From: a virus
Strand: one strand, 5' to 3'
Virus record (IMG/VR): IMGVR_UViG_3300025151_000022
Location: 1-64,000 of that record
Length of the DNA stretch: 64,000 bases
In this document: piece by piece, positions 25,786 through 34,369 of the stretch
Numbering within the stretch: position 1 is the first letter of the stretch
Layout of the letters: each line of letters begins with the position of its first letter
Program-made: the position numbers and the translations under genes
Notes under the pieces: generated by a model
What the model saw: only the letters and a program-made list of their open reading frames with translations
Database searches by the model: none
Told to the model about the DNA's origin: nothing

Positions 25786-26004
25786 CTAAAAAGTGCCACC
25801 ATCAATAGTTTTATTGGTGAAATTATTTAGGTCTACATTATTAATCACAAATTCAGCAAATGTATTAGATATTGGAACAAATGCTAAAAATTCGTCTGGA
25901 TCCTTGATGTCAAATTTATCATCAGTTGAATTATATTGTAATGTTGATCTGTTTTCAGTTGGAGTGAATTTTGTATCATTAAAGTCTTGAATACGTAATG
26001 CCAT
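25786..26004 (-). CDS. Short fibre-associated protein ending IDGGTF (72 aa)
   Basis: A 72-residue protein whose last part, NNFTNKTIDGGTF, matches the end of the next gene upstream (DGIIPDIDGGTF). Both also share a phrase of the type TxxKFDIKD / TGKFNLNTADD, so the two are probably diverged duplicates. Its ATG shares a base with the upstream stop (TGATG). A small tail-fibre connector or cap is a reasonable guess. Confidence 0.65.
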   Translation of the reverse strand: MALRIQDFNDTKFTPTENRSTLQYNSTDDKFDIKDPDEFLAFVPISNTFAEFVINNVDLNNFTNKTIDGGTF

Positions 26005-26297
26005 CAGAAAGTTCCTCCATCAATATCTGGAATAATGCCGTCAAATGTGATTTGATTTTCCAAATTAGTTATAAATCCCGAAGGAAGACTACCATCCTCA
26101 ATTGCTTTAGCAAAAAGATCATCAGCAGTATTTAAATTAAATTTTCCTGTTGTTGAATTAAACGCAATAAATCTTCCATCTTGAACAGAATCCAAAGTTC
26201 CAAAATCAGCATCCAATGCATCACGCATTCTTGTGACTGGAACTGGACTACTAATCTTTTTTGTTGTAGTAGATTGTTTTCTGACTACGAATGCCAT
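26004..26297 (-). CDS. Short fibre-associated protein ending IDGGTF (97 aa)
   Basis: A 97-residue protein with a basic beginning (MAFVVRKQSTTTKKISSP) and a C-terminal region (RFIAFNSTTGKFNLNTADDL ... DIDGGTF) related to the 72-aa protein encoded next. It is coupled to that gene by a one-base TGATG overlap and lies 4 nt from the 113-aa gene. The function is unknown, and a structural role is inferred from its neighbours. Confidence 0.65.
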   Translation of the reverse strand: MAFVVRKQSTTTKKISSPVPVTRMRDALDADFGTLDSVQDGRFIAFNSTTGKFNLNTADDLFAKAIEDGSLPSGFITNLENQITFDGIIPDIDGGTF

Positions 26298-26301
26298 TTA
26301 A

Positions 26302-26643
26302 TTACCCCGCAGTAGTGATTCCAGGACTTACGAATGCCATACCTTCAACAAGACGAGAAATATCTCCACTACCAGAAACTAACTTCACATCATATACATA
26401 TCTTCCTGGTTCAATATTAGAAGTTTGTGAACCAGTCATTGTGATTTCAACTTCTCCAGTAGCACTAGTGATTCCTACAGTAAAAGCATGAGATGATGTT
26501 GCGCCCCCATGTTTTTTTAACTGAGAATAACCACTATAACCAGTCAAGTCTGTCGCAGAATTATCAGTTTCTTTTGATAAAAAAGATTCTGTAAAATCTG
26601 CTCCTTGCAAAATATTGATATTAATTGAAGGACTGACCGCCAT
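26302..26643 (-). CDS. BppU-like N-terminal-type fibre/baseplate protein (113 aa)
   Basis: A 113-residue beta-rich protein with ILQGADFTESF, DLTGYSGYSQLKKHGG, ATGEVEITMTGSQTSNIEPGRYVYDVKLV. This arrangement (binding-like RGDDF start, TGY, then GRYVYDV) is familiar from small phage tail proteins related to the BppU N-terminal domain, which joins receptor-binding proteins to baseplates. A GATAAATA late promoter lies 18 nt upstream, so this gene likely heads the transcript that continues through the two small genes and the 1321-aa fibre. Confidence 0.7.
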   Translation of the reverse strand: MAVSPSININILQGADFTESFLSKETDNSATDLTGYSGYSQLKKHGGATSSHAFTVGITSATGEVEITMTGSQTSNIEPGRYVYDVKLVSGSGDISRLVEGMAFVSPGITTAG

Positions 26644-26660
26644 TGTATTACTTTTTTAGT

Positions 26661-26668
26661 TATTTATC
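26661..26668 (-). promoter_or_regulatory. T4-type late promoter (GATAAATA)
   Basis: Minus-strand GATAAATA, 18 nt before the ATG of the 113-aa gene. Confidence 0.65.
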
Positions 26669-28531
26669 TTATACTATTGGAGTAACTTCCATTAAAACCT
26701 TTCTAGCGTTGCTGCTCAGCTGATAAGATTTGTATATATTGTTCAAAATCACAATTCCTTTATATGTTCCGTCAACATTTAGATTATCACCTCCAAAAAG
26801 TTCTTCTGTTGCATAATTAGAACCAGCACCCCAACCATTAGGTTGTGATGCCGAAAAAGGAGCTCCTCCTGCGCCAGCAGCACCTTGTGTTTCAGAATTA
26901 GTGCCAATAAAAGTAAAATCATTATTAATCGCGCATTTTTGACCAGTAAAACTATTTGTACCATCATAAACTGGTATTTGAACATTATTATGAATCGTGG
27001 CACGGTTCGCGGCGATGGCAGCCGAATCTACCCAACTGACACCAGTGAGAATGACTGTAAATCTTCGAGGAATTGTTAATATATCGCTATCAGCAGCATT
27101 CGAATAGTAATTACTAAACGTAGAAGTGTTTTGATATGTAACACCATTGTATGTAAAGTCGGAATAACTACCCGATATAATACTACGCGATTCCGCGTAT
27201 CCATAACTACTATGATTATATATTCCCTCTGATTTATTATTCCATGCCATCTGAGTACCCAGTCTCACATTATCATAAGATGAATACCACGAAACACCAT
27301 AATCGTCCGCTATATCACTGCTATAAACCGGACTACCATTACTTTCTTCTCTTATCACTGGAGGAAAAGAACCAGTATTTGCATCAATTTTAAAGCGATA
27401 TATCCTGCCGTCACCAGGGGAAGCATATGGAGATGCAACAAATAAATTGAAAGATGCATTCGTATCTGTCAGAGCATCATCACCTGCAGATATGCTCATG
27501 CCAAAGTGTTCCTGATCGTCTTCATCACTTTCCCTATTAGATGATGGAAAGTGGTCATAATGAAATGATACAAACCGATTTTTAAATGTTCCACTTACAT
27601 CAAATTGATAGACTCTTCCTTGTCTATACCAAGTATTATTACCATCATCACGAGCACTCGGAGCACCAGCAAAAATTTGACCACGATGTATGCATACTGA
27701 ATATCCAAAATGTGCGTTCTGTCTTTTAATATCATAAGTGCCACCATCGAACTCTGAAGATGGGATGCTTAATCTATTTTCTCCTGTCCCATCTAAATTA
27801 AAAATAAAAACTGCTCCTTCGCGTGATCCAGTAGATGCACTTGAATCCGAAGTGCTTTGAAATGCTGGAGCACCTACAACAATTTTACCACTTCCTATAC
27901 CAACAGAATGACCAAATTGTCCTCCAATTTCATTACTTGATGGAGTAATTATAGTTTGATTACTGCCATCTAAATCCCAAACATACACTCTACCTGCAGT
28001 GTCAGTTGGCCACGAAGCTGGATCAGTCCCACTTGAATTTTCAACTCGTTTAGTTCCTCTATCTCCAACAGCGATCTTTCCTTCTCCTACTGCAACAGAA
28101 AATCCCCAACTTGTAGATGCTACTCCAACTGGTCTAGGAATAAAAGTATATCCAGTGGAACCAAAACCAATATTGCCGTGGTCTCCAAAACCACCATGTT
28201 CTTGATAGATATCAAGATCTCCATTGTAAACACGAACTCCTTCTGGGGAAGTAATTGCAAGTACAGTGCTACTTGGATCTGGATCTGCGACAATTGCTCT
28301 ACCAAGTCCTTCAGATTCTGATACGCAAAGTGCCTTCATAACATAATCAAAGTCTTTAGTTTTTGGTAAAGGAGTTGCTGGAGGAGCAGGAGTTACTGTA
28401 CCATCAGCAAATTTAAATTCAGGTCCACCACCATCAGGAAAAATCCAAACGTTGTCTGTGGATTCCCATTCAGATTCTTTTTGAAGTGAAAAAACTTCGT
28501 TTAAAGATAATACTCCTCTAAGATCTGACAT
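26669..28531 (-). CDS. FG-GAP-like propeller virion protein, copy 1 (620 aa)
   Basis: A 620-residue protein. The N-terminus MSDLRGVLSLNEVFSLQ...EW..DNVWIFPDGGG and the linker TVTPAPPATPL are almost the same as in the next gene upstream. A set of integrin-like blades follows: FGHSVGIGSGKIVVGAP, FGYSVCIHRGQIFAGAP, FGMSISAGDDAL...LFVASP. FG-GAP-like repeats form a seven-bladed propeller in integrins and bind partners through one face. The C-terminal third is a separate beta region. It is probably an adhesin on the tail, attached through the shared N-terminal module. Late promoter CTAAATAT lies 27 nt upstream. Confidence 0.85.
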   Translation of the reverse strand: MSDLRGVLSLNEVFSLQKESEWESTDNVWIFPDGGGPEFKFADGTVTPAPPATPLPKTKDFDYVMKALCVSESEGLGRAIVADPDPSSTVLAITSPEGVRVYNGDLDIYQEHGGFGDHGNIGFGSTGYTFIPRPVGVASTSWGFSVAVGEGKIAVGDRGTKRVENSSGTDPASWPTDTAGRVYVWDLDGSNQTIITPSSNEIGGQFGHSVGIGSGKIVVGAPAFQSTSDSSASTGSREGAVFIFNLDGTGENRLSIPSSEFDGGTYDIKRQNAHFGYSVCIHRGQIFAGAPSARDDGNNTWYRQGRVYQFDVSGTFKNRFVSFHYDHFPSSNRESDEDDQEHFGMSISAGDDALTDTNASFNLFVASPYASPGDGRIYRFKIDANTGSFPPVIREESNGSPVYSSDIADDYGVSWYSSYDNVRLGTQMAWNNKSEGIYNHSSYGYAESRSIISGSYSDFTYNGVTYQNTSTFSNYYSNAADSDILTIPRRFTVILTGVSWVDSAAIAANRATIHNNVQIPVYDGTNSFTGQKCAINNDFTFIGTNSETQGAAGAGGAPFSASQPNGWGAGSNYATEELFGGDNLNVDGTYKGIVILNNIYKSYQLSSNARKVLMEVTPIV

Positions 28532-28557
28532 TTATACTGCAATAGAATAATCTTTAT

Positions 28558-28565
28558 ATATTTAG
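28558..28565 (-). promoter_or_regulatory. T4-type late promoter variant (CTAAATAT)
   Basis: Minus-strand CTAAATAT, 27 nt before the ATG of the 620-aa propeller gene. Confidence 0.5.
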
Positions 28566-30070
28566 AGAATAGGAGGAAATGGCATCATTTGCCAATTATC
28601 CTCAACATCATTCACTAACCTTTCTGCATATAATGCTCCATTTAGGTTTCCAGATGCGTGATTATTACCCACTAAAATATGCCTTTCTATACCATCGAAT
28701 GGTGGTTGCTCATGAGCAGGATCATATTCACTCAGAGACACAGTAACAGAACTCCAATAACCGGTGCCAACAAAACTAGTTGTCTTATAGTAAATTCTAT
28801 TTGTTCCCGGAGCCATAACCATGTTTAGTGAGCTGATACTGGATCCACCATTCGATAGTCGGGCTCGGTATGTTCCAATATTGCTGCGATGACCAAACAT
28901 ATCACCTCTTTGGAAAAGATCATTATATGCCCAATCCTTATAAGTTCCAGCCATTATGTATTCTCCTGCTGAAGTAGAACCCGGAATACTTGAATGATAA
29001 ATTACTCCACTTTTATCTTTAGATCCAGTACCAAAAGAACTAGTTTGTTCATCACACTCACTAGATCCGCAAACAAATTTTCCATTTTTTGCAGCAACAT
29101 GATAACCCATACGATCATAAGAAGTGACTCCATCACCATAATTGTCAGATGCATCATCAGGATCTTCAGCAAAATGCCAAGTTTCGCCAGTACCATCGAG
29201 TTTATATGTAAATACTTCTCCATGATAATATCGTATAAAATCTTGTGAACCTCCTGGAGCTCCGACTACAATACGACCATTACTTATAGCTACACTATAT
29301 CCAAAGAGTATATCATATGCATTGTAATTTTCAGTACCAGCTCTAGTGAGAGCATTTGCAGAAGGTTGTATTTTAAATTCACCAGTGCCATCTAAATTAT
29401 AAACATACACTGCTCCAGCATTGGTGTCATTTCTAGAACCATATACTTTAGTTTCATTTGGGTTGCCAATTGCAACCTTACCATCTCCACAGGCACATAT
29501 TTTTCCGAAATCATCGGCAATTCCTCCAGTTCCTGTACCTGCTTTGTCTATGTTTACATACCCAGTTCCATCATAATTCCATAAATGAGCTCCAGTAGTA
29601 CTACTAACGCAAATCTTTTCATTGGTGGTGTCAACTGTTAAATAATCGCCCCAGGCATCATCAGTTTCTGCATTAGCATAACTTATTTTTCTTAAAGCAC
29701 CTGGGGGATAATCATCAGGATTTGTTGAAATAGTAACTTCTTCATTAGAAGAATCCCAAACAAATATACTTTGTTTTCTATATATTAAAATACTATTAGT
29801 ATTACTCTTAGCAGCTAAAAAAACAAGATCATCAGTCGCATATATTCCTCTCACTCTAGGGAAGGAAGCGACAATATCAAAATTTATACCTATTTTTGCG
29901 AGAGTCATACCTAAGGGAGTGGCAGGTGGCGCAGGAGTTACTGTACCATCAATAAATTTAAATTCGGGTCCACCGCCATCAGGAAAAATCCAAACGTTGT
30001 CTGCAGATTCCCAGGTATTTTCGACAGCTTTTTCATTTGCTTCAGTTAAAGTAAATACTCCTGCTGACAT
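28562..30070 (-). CDS. FG-GAP-like propeller virion protein, copy 2 (502 aa)
   Basis: A 502-residue paralogue of the 620-aa protein. The N-terminus MSAGVFTLTEANEKAVENTWES, DNVWIFPDGGGPEFKF and TVTPAPPATPL are shared. Blades include FGYSVAISNGRIVVGAPGG, DDFGKICACGDGKVAIGNP and MGYHVAAKNGKFVCGSS. It differs from the other copy in its C-terminal domain, as expected for duplicated receptor-binding proteins that have diverged at the tip. A GATAAATA late promoter lies 18 nt upstream. It borders the first enzyme gene of set A. Confidence 0.85.
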   Translation of the reverse strand: MSAGVFTLTEANEKAVENTWESADNVWIFPDGGGPEFKFIDGTVTPAPPATPLGMTLAKIGINFDIVASFPRVRGIYATDDLVFLAAKSNTNSILIYRKQSIFVWDSSNEEVTISTNPDDYPPGALRKISYANAETDDAWGDYLTVDTTNEKICVSSTTGAHLWNYDGTGYVNIDKAGTGTGGIADDFGKICACGDGKVAIGNPNETKVYGSRNDTNAGAVYVYNLDGTGEFKIQPSANALTRAGTENYNAYDILFGYSVAISNGRIVVGAPGGSQDFIRYYHGEVFTYKLDGTGETWHFAEDPDDASDNYGDGVTSYDRMGYHVAAKNGKFVCGSSECDEQTSSFGTGSKDKSGVIYHSSIPGSTSAGEYIMAGTYKDWAYNDLFQRGDMFGHRSNIGTYRARLSNGGSSISSLNMVMAPGTNRIYYKTTSFVGTGYWSSVTVSLSEYDPAHEQPPFDGIERHILVGNNHASGNLNGALYAERLVNDVEDNWQMMPFPPIL

Positions 30071-30087
30071 TTTACCACTTTTCTAGT

Positions 30088-30095
30088 TATTTATC
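30088..30095 (-). promoter_or_regulatory. T4-type late promoter (GATAAATA)
   Basis: Minus-strand GATAAATA, 18 nt before the ATG of the 502-aa propeller gene. Spacing and sequence match the promoter at 26661-26668. Confidence 0.65.
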
Positions 30096-30770
30096 TTAGT
30101 TTTCAACCTTGATATTATATTTTTTTGAAAGTTTTTCATTTTGTTTTTCTAAAGAAGCAAAACCTTGAACTGTCAACCATGTTACGATAGAATATCTAGT
30201 TCCTTTGGTCACTGGTTCAACTCCATGCAAAAAATAATGGTTAGAGGGGAAACAAACCAACATACCTTTCTCTGGTCTAATTCTAATTCCACACTCAGGA
30301 AAAATTAAATCACCACCTTCAAAATCTTTTCCACCATCATTTAAAAAAAATATCATAGATAAATCTCTATCGACACTTTTTTTGAAAATTGGACCATCAG
30401 GAGAATTCCATAAAGCTTCTCCATCAACGTGAGGTCGGTAGTGTCCACCAGGTTTATATATTAATAATTGGGGTAATTCTCCATCAAGTACATTTATACC
30501 ATAAAATTGATTAACAATATTTTTTACACTATGAAAAAGTAATTCTTTTAAACCCGAATAAATGGGTTCTATAGGAACAGTTTGTGTATTTCTGATATTT
30601 TTATCCGTTCTCCATTTTGGTTCTTTACTAGATTTATTAGTTTTTTCGGGGTCAAAGATAGATAAATCTGAAATTTCTGAAGAATTTTCAATATGAGAAA
30701 CTATTTCTTTTATTCCTCGTTCAGAAATAACATTTCTTTCTATTAAAATATTTGAAAGTAGTTTGTTCAT
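30096..30770 (-). CDS. Prolyl-4-hydroxylase-type 2OG-Fe(II) oxygenase (224 aa)
   Basis: A 224-residue protein with the full iron-binding triad of the prolyl-hydroxylase group: His114 and Asp116 (YRPHVDGE) and His182 (YFLHGVEP), plus Arg192 (GTRYSIVTWL) for 2-oxoglutarate. The strand pattern LSMIFFLND and GGDLIFPECG between them is also typical. The likely reaction is hydroxylation of a protein, possibly proline or lysine, using 2-oxoglutarate and oxygen. Phage copies have also been proposed to act in nucleic-acid repair, but the protein-hydroxylase form fits best here. The start overlaps the stop of the reduced DUF6445-like gene (ATGA). The target is unknown; nearby collagen-like and other fibre proteins are candidates. 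Confidence 0.88.
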   Translation of the reverse strand: MNKLLSNILIERNVISERGIKEIVSHIENSSEISDLSIFDPEKTNKSSKEPKWRTDKNIRNTQTVPIEPIYSGLKELLFHSVKNIVNQFYGINVLDGELPQLLIYKPGGHYRPHVDGEALWNSPDGPIFKKSVDRDLSMIFFLNDGGKDFEGGDLIFPECGIRIRPEKGMLVCFPSNHYFLHGVEPVTKGTRYSIVTWLTVQGFASLEKQNEKLSKKYNIKVEN

Positions 30771-31219
30771 TGCATACGAAATATGGTAAATGTTACAGAC
30801 AAATCATTACCAAAAGAATGCCAAAGATTTGAACGAAATAAGACTAATTTATTATACTTTGATTGTATATTTGCATATTGATTCCATAAATTAATTTCAT
30901 TTGATACATTATATTGCTCATGTATGGATTCATTTGGACAATATTCAAGTCCAGTTTCTTTATGCGAAAAAAACTTTAATACTAGTTTCTTTGCATTAAG
31001 TGATAGTGGATCATCTAAGAAGTGAACTCCAGTCCATCTACTATTATTGTCTGATATAACTCCTCTAGAAACTTCTTTGTCAGTCGAAAAAGATTTAATT
31101 TCTACTTTTTCATTTAAAATCTGAGAAATTCTTTTTGGAACTTCATCAAATACTTGTTTGAATGAAATTTTTTCAACACCATCAATAAAATTGTCTACTA
31201 TAATAATATTCCGATCCAT
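30767..31219 (-). CDS. Reduced DUF6445-like (2OG-oxygenase-related) protein
   Basis: A 150-residue protein with the start IIIVDNFIDGVEKISF (compare IIVIDNFYDDPKKVRD in the 207-aa gene) and the end LVLFRSNLWHSFGNDLSVTFTIF, matching the C-terminal strand and distal histidine of that protein. The central part is short, and no clear H-x-D pair with correct spacing is visible, only VHFLDDP. It may be a degenerate or catalytically inactive relative, or a partner subunit. Its stop overlaps the start of the prolyl-hydroxylase-like gene, suggesting linked action. Confidence 0.65.
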   Translation of the reverse strand: MDRNIIIVDNFIDGVEKISFKQVFDEVPKRISQILNEKVEIKSFSTDKEVSRGVISDNNSRWTGVHFLDDPLSLNAKKLVLKFFSHKETGLEYCPNESIHEQYNVSNEINLWNQYANIQSKYNKLVLFRSNLWHSFGNDLSVTFTIFRMQ

Positions 31220-31224
31220 TAAAT

Positions 31225-33069
31225 TTAATCTTCATAATATCTTTGGGAAGTATTTGTTCTACTATTAAAATATCCTCCAACCTCATTATCATCACCTTTT
31301 AATTTAAGTTGATTTTTTTCTTCAAATGCTTTGAGAGCACCTGTTCCAAGATCAACACCTGTAAGTTTTTCGTATCCGCGCATCACTTTAGTTTCTAAAT
31401 CTTTAATGAATTCATCTCTTCCTTCTTGAGAAAGAAGTTTATCAATAGACAAGTAACCTTCTTTCAGATTATTTCTTTCGTCAATAAGTGATGGTGCAGA
31501 AGCACGTCTCATTGCCTGTAAATTTCCACCAGAAATACCAGTTCTACTGGACATTAAATCATCAAGTGCTTGTTCTGCAAGACGAGTATCCCAATATTCC
31601 TCATTTTCTTCTAAGAATTGTTCTCTTGTTGGAGGAGTGCCTCCATTTCTTTCTACCAGTTTGTCGAGAATTTTATCAAATAATTCTAATTGATGTAAAC
31701 GATCTCTAATCTCATTCTCTGAAGTTTTTAAATAATGCATTAGTTGAAGTTCTTCCAAATCATACCAATGGGGAACTTTATACTTATCAGAAGATTTTTG
31801 ATCACCTTCATCTCCATCTGCAGAATAGAGAAGAGGTTTAGATTTATCATGATGATCTTTCCACTTAAATTCAAAATTACGAACTGTTCTTTTCATATCA
31901 ATTAATTTATGCATATATCCTTCCGCCATAATTCGACGTTCTTTCAAGATATGCTCAAAAGTAACTGAAATATTGTGAGTATTTAAAGTAATAAATTTTT
32001 CAATCTGGAAGTTAGTTCTCCCCTGCGCCATTTCTTTATCACTTTCTTCCCACTTTAATACATTTGCAGATGCTTGACGAAGATAATCATCATTTTCAAC
32101 AGCTTCTCTTGCACTAAGAGGTCTGTAACTTAAAGAACTTTCTTCATTCATCATGGTATTTTCGGTAAATTTTGAAATTAATAAATTCCACTGATTAGCA
32201 ATGGTTTTCCAATCATATTTTTCAGAAACATAATCAGAAATAGTTTTTGAGACTTTTTGATAAAACGATTTATCTCTATCAAAATAATCTAATAAGGAAC
32301 AACAAGTCTCGGTGAATTTATTTATAAAGTTTTCTGAAACCTTGTAACCCGTATTGGTAGATTCTCCATCAATTGGAACAACAACTGAATTTTGTTTTCC
32401 AGCAACTTCATTTAGTGCTCCGATATCAGTGATGATTGGAAATGCTCCACATTTCATTGCTTCTATCATAGAAACGCAAAAAGTTTCTTCCCATATACAA
32501 GGATGTACAAAAAAAGCAGATTCTTGATAGTGTTCGATAAGTTTTTCCCTATCAACTGCAGAAGAATACTCTACATTTGGTAATCTTTTTAGATAATTAT
32601 ATACTTCTTGATATGTATCTTCCATATCATCTCCATACAATGACATAGAAGAAAATATTTTAAATTTTACATCGGGATGTTTTTCCAATACTCGTGGAAT
32701 AATTTTAGACAAAACTTCTAGTCCTTTATATGGAATAGAAGTGAAAATCATAGTCTTACTTTTTCTTTGAGAATACTTAAACATATCCGCAACTCCATTT
32801 GGAATTACAGTAATTTTTTCTTCAGGAACATTGTGATATTTAATAAACATATCTTTATTCCATTGAGATGGGGATACGATATGATTTACAATATTATGAT
32901 CAAAATTTAAAAATATTCTCTGATCATATGCATGGTGTGCCCATAAAATCTTAATAGGATGATTTGACTCTAAAATGTACGAAGGTAAATGTGATACAAA
33001 CACATTTTTGGGAAATTTATAATGTTCTTGAAGATAATAGTAAGAAGTTTCAGTTGCTCCAGATTTCAT
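31225..33069 (-). CDS. GT4-type glycosyltransferase fused to a ~300-residue unknown domain (614 aa)
   Basis: Residues 1 to about 290 form a GT-B glycosyltransferase of the GT4 kind: IPNGVAD (near 89-95), FTSIPYKGLEVL, and the donor-binding WEETFCVSMIEAMKCGAFPIITDIGALNEVAG region (E-x7-E). The N-terminal acceptor lobe is short, about 90 residues before IPNG rather than the usual ~180. From about residue 300 to 614 is a highly charged, helical region without similarity to known enzymes, with coiled-coil potential around residues 360-400 and 440-480. Its ATG overlaps the stop of the GT-A gene. It likely transfers a sugar, perhaps onto a virion protein held by the C-terminal part, which is inference. 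Confidence 0.82.
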   Translation of the reverse strand: MKSGATETSYYYLQEHYKFPKNVFVSHLPSYILESNHPIKILWAHHAYDQRIFLNFDHNIVNHIVSPSQWNKDMFIKYHNVPEEKITVIPNGVADMFKYSQRKSKTMIFTSIPYKGLEVLSKIIPRVLEKHPDVKFKIFSSMSLYGDDMEDTYQEVYNYLKRLPNVEYSSAVDREKLIEHYQESAFFVHPCIWEETFCVSMIEAMKCGAFPIITDIGALNEVAGKQNSVVVPIDGESTNTGYKVSENFINKFTETCCSLLDYFDRDKSFYQKVSKTISDYVSEKYDWKTIANQWNLLISKFTENTMMNEESSLSYRPLSAREAVENDDYLRQASANVLKWEESDKEMAQGRTNFQIEKFITLNTHNISVTFEHILKERRIMAEGYMHKLIDMKRTVRNFEFKWKDHHDKSKPLLYSADGDEGDQKSSDKYKVPHWYDLEELQLMHYLKTSENEIRDRLHQLELFDKILDKLVERNGGTPPTREQFLEENEEYWDTRLAEQALDDLMSSRTGISGGNLQAMRRASAPSLIDERNNLKEGYLSIDKLLSQEGRDEFIKDLETKVMRGYEKLTGVDLGTGALKAFEEKNQLKLKGDDNEVGGYFNSRTNTSQRYYED

Positions 33070-33725
33070 TGTTCTTCTCCATAAATGTGATATCCAGTAT
33101 GATTTAATTTTATTGAGACATCAAGCCATATATCATAACCAACTTGATTTGCTCTATGAAAAAATGATTTATCTTCCGATAAAAATGTATTACCTCTCTT
33201 ATATTCCGAAAAATAGTGATATGAGTTTTTTATTTCATTTGGACTATGTGGGTATTCAGTATGATAATCTGTTGGAATATATTTTAAACCTGGATATTTC
33301 ATTGCAATATCGACAAAAACTTTACGATGAATTAATGCAAACCCCAAACCATTTCCATAAATCTTAACTAAATCACCTCTTCTTTCTTCTGGTTCATATG
33401 GATTAAAGCAATATTTTGTTGGCAAAGTTTTCATTGGATATGCCCCAGTAACAATTGGAAGTTTATATGAAATTAATTTCATAACATCTTCTTTTTGAAA
33501 CCCAATATCACTATCTAAGAAAAACAAATACTCATGATCAGTATTATTCAAGAAAAAATTAACTATTCTTGATCTTCCCTGAGAAATTAAAGAAGAATTT
33601 GATAGACTCAAAATTGAATGAGGAATATCATTTCTTACAAATTCTTTACCAAGATTGAACAATCCAATAGTAGTTTGTTCAGATACATTTCCGCCCCCGC
33701 ATGGGAGTCCTATCATTATACTCAT
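33066..33725 (-). CDS. GT-A fold glycosyltransferase (219 aa)
   Basis: A 219-residue protein with the metal-binding DxD-type motif DSD at residues 71-73 in YLFFLDSDIGF, the preceding QGRSRIVNFFL helix, and a NGLGFALIHRKVF strand-loop where this fold places the acceptor site. A further acidic element, FLSEDKSFFHRA, is usual in GT-A enzymes of the phage/GT2-like group. It probably uses a nucleotide sugar, but donor and acceptor cannot be read. It is coupled by ATGA overlaps to the 207-aa oxygenase-like gene before it and the GT4 gene after it. Confidence 0.85.
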   Translation of the reverse strand: MSIMIGLPCGGGNVSEQTTIGLFNLGKEFVRNDIPHSILSLSNSSLISQGRSRIVNFFLNNTDHEYLFFLDSDIGFQKEDVMKLISYKLPIVTGAYPMKTLPTKYCFNPYEPEERRGDLVKIYGNGLGFALIHRKVFVDIAMKYPGLKYIPTDYHTEYPHSPNEIKNSYHYFSEYKRGNTFLSEDKSFFHRANQVGYDIWLDVSIKLNHTGYHIYGEEQ

Positions 33726-34345
33726 TTATCAAAGAAATTAATTGGATTAAAAAAGAATAGCTGAACTAAACGACCATCAGAAATATCTTTACCAAAATTA
33801 TAGTTGTGAGAATGCCAGAGATTTGAACGAAATATAACCATTCTATTATACTTCATTGGACATAAAAAGTATCTACTCCATAACTTTCTATCAAGACCAT
33901 CACCATAGACAACTTTTTCCCAATGAGAATTCTTAGAAGTATATCCATACATTCTAGCTTTTTCATCACTATCAAGTAACTGATCTTGACCAGAAGAATT
34001 ATGAATCCAAAAAGATGTTCCTCCTTCATCAATGCATTGTTCTGGAGTATTTAAATAACAAACTGCCCCAAATTGCCATATAGGATCTACATGAATATCT
34101 TGTTTAAACTTATCTTTCTCTAAAGATAAACGAAAATAACCATTCTGATCCGCTGGAATAAGTTTTCTACCAAGAATTTCTTCAAATTTATTGTGTATTT
34201 CTTTTGTATAGAAATTTGTCTTTGAATTTTTTCCTGGATATGTATGATTACCTGTAGGGGTTGGATATTGAGAATTTATAGCAGCATCTCGTACTTTTTT
34301 TGGATCATCGTAAAAATTATCAATGACTATTATACTTCTCTTCAT
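33722..34345 (-). CDS. DUF6445-type 2OG-Fe(II) oxygenase-like protein (207 aa)
   Basis: A 207-residue protein that starts SIIVIDNFYDDPKKVRDAA, shared with the C-terminal domain of the TPR/FkbM-like fusion at 9057-11009. The expected ligands are present: H-x-D in DIHVDP, the distal histidine in SNLWHSHN and the arginine in GRLVQLFFFN. It is likely to hydroxylate a protein, sugar or amino-acid substrate. As the first gene of the GT-A/GT4 chain (ATGA overlap), it is likely part of the same pathway. It follows the 884-aa fibre gene by 24 nt. Confidence 0.82.
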   Translation of the reverse strand: MKRSIIVIDNFYDDPKKVRDAAINSQYPTPTGNHTYPGKNSKTNFYTKEIHNKFEEILGRKLIPADQNGYFRLSLEKDKFKQDIHVDPIWQFGAVCYLNTPEQCIDEGGTSFWIHNSSGQDQLLDSDEKARMYGYTSKNSHWEKVVYGDGLDRKLWSRYFLCPMKYNRMVIFRSNLWHSHNYNFGKDISDGRLVQLFFFNPINFFDK

Positions 34346-34369
34346 AATAATTATGACAAAAAATATTTT

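Noticed and set aside
34346-34369. AT-only palindrome after the 884-aa fibre gene as a terminator
   Set aside because: It has no G:C pairs, so a stable transcript hairpin is unlikely.
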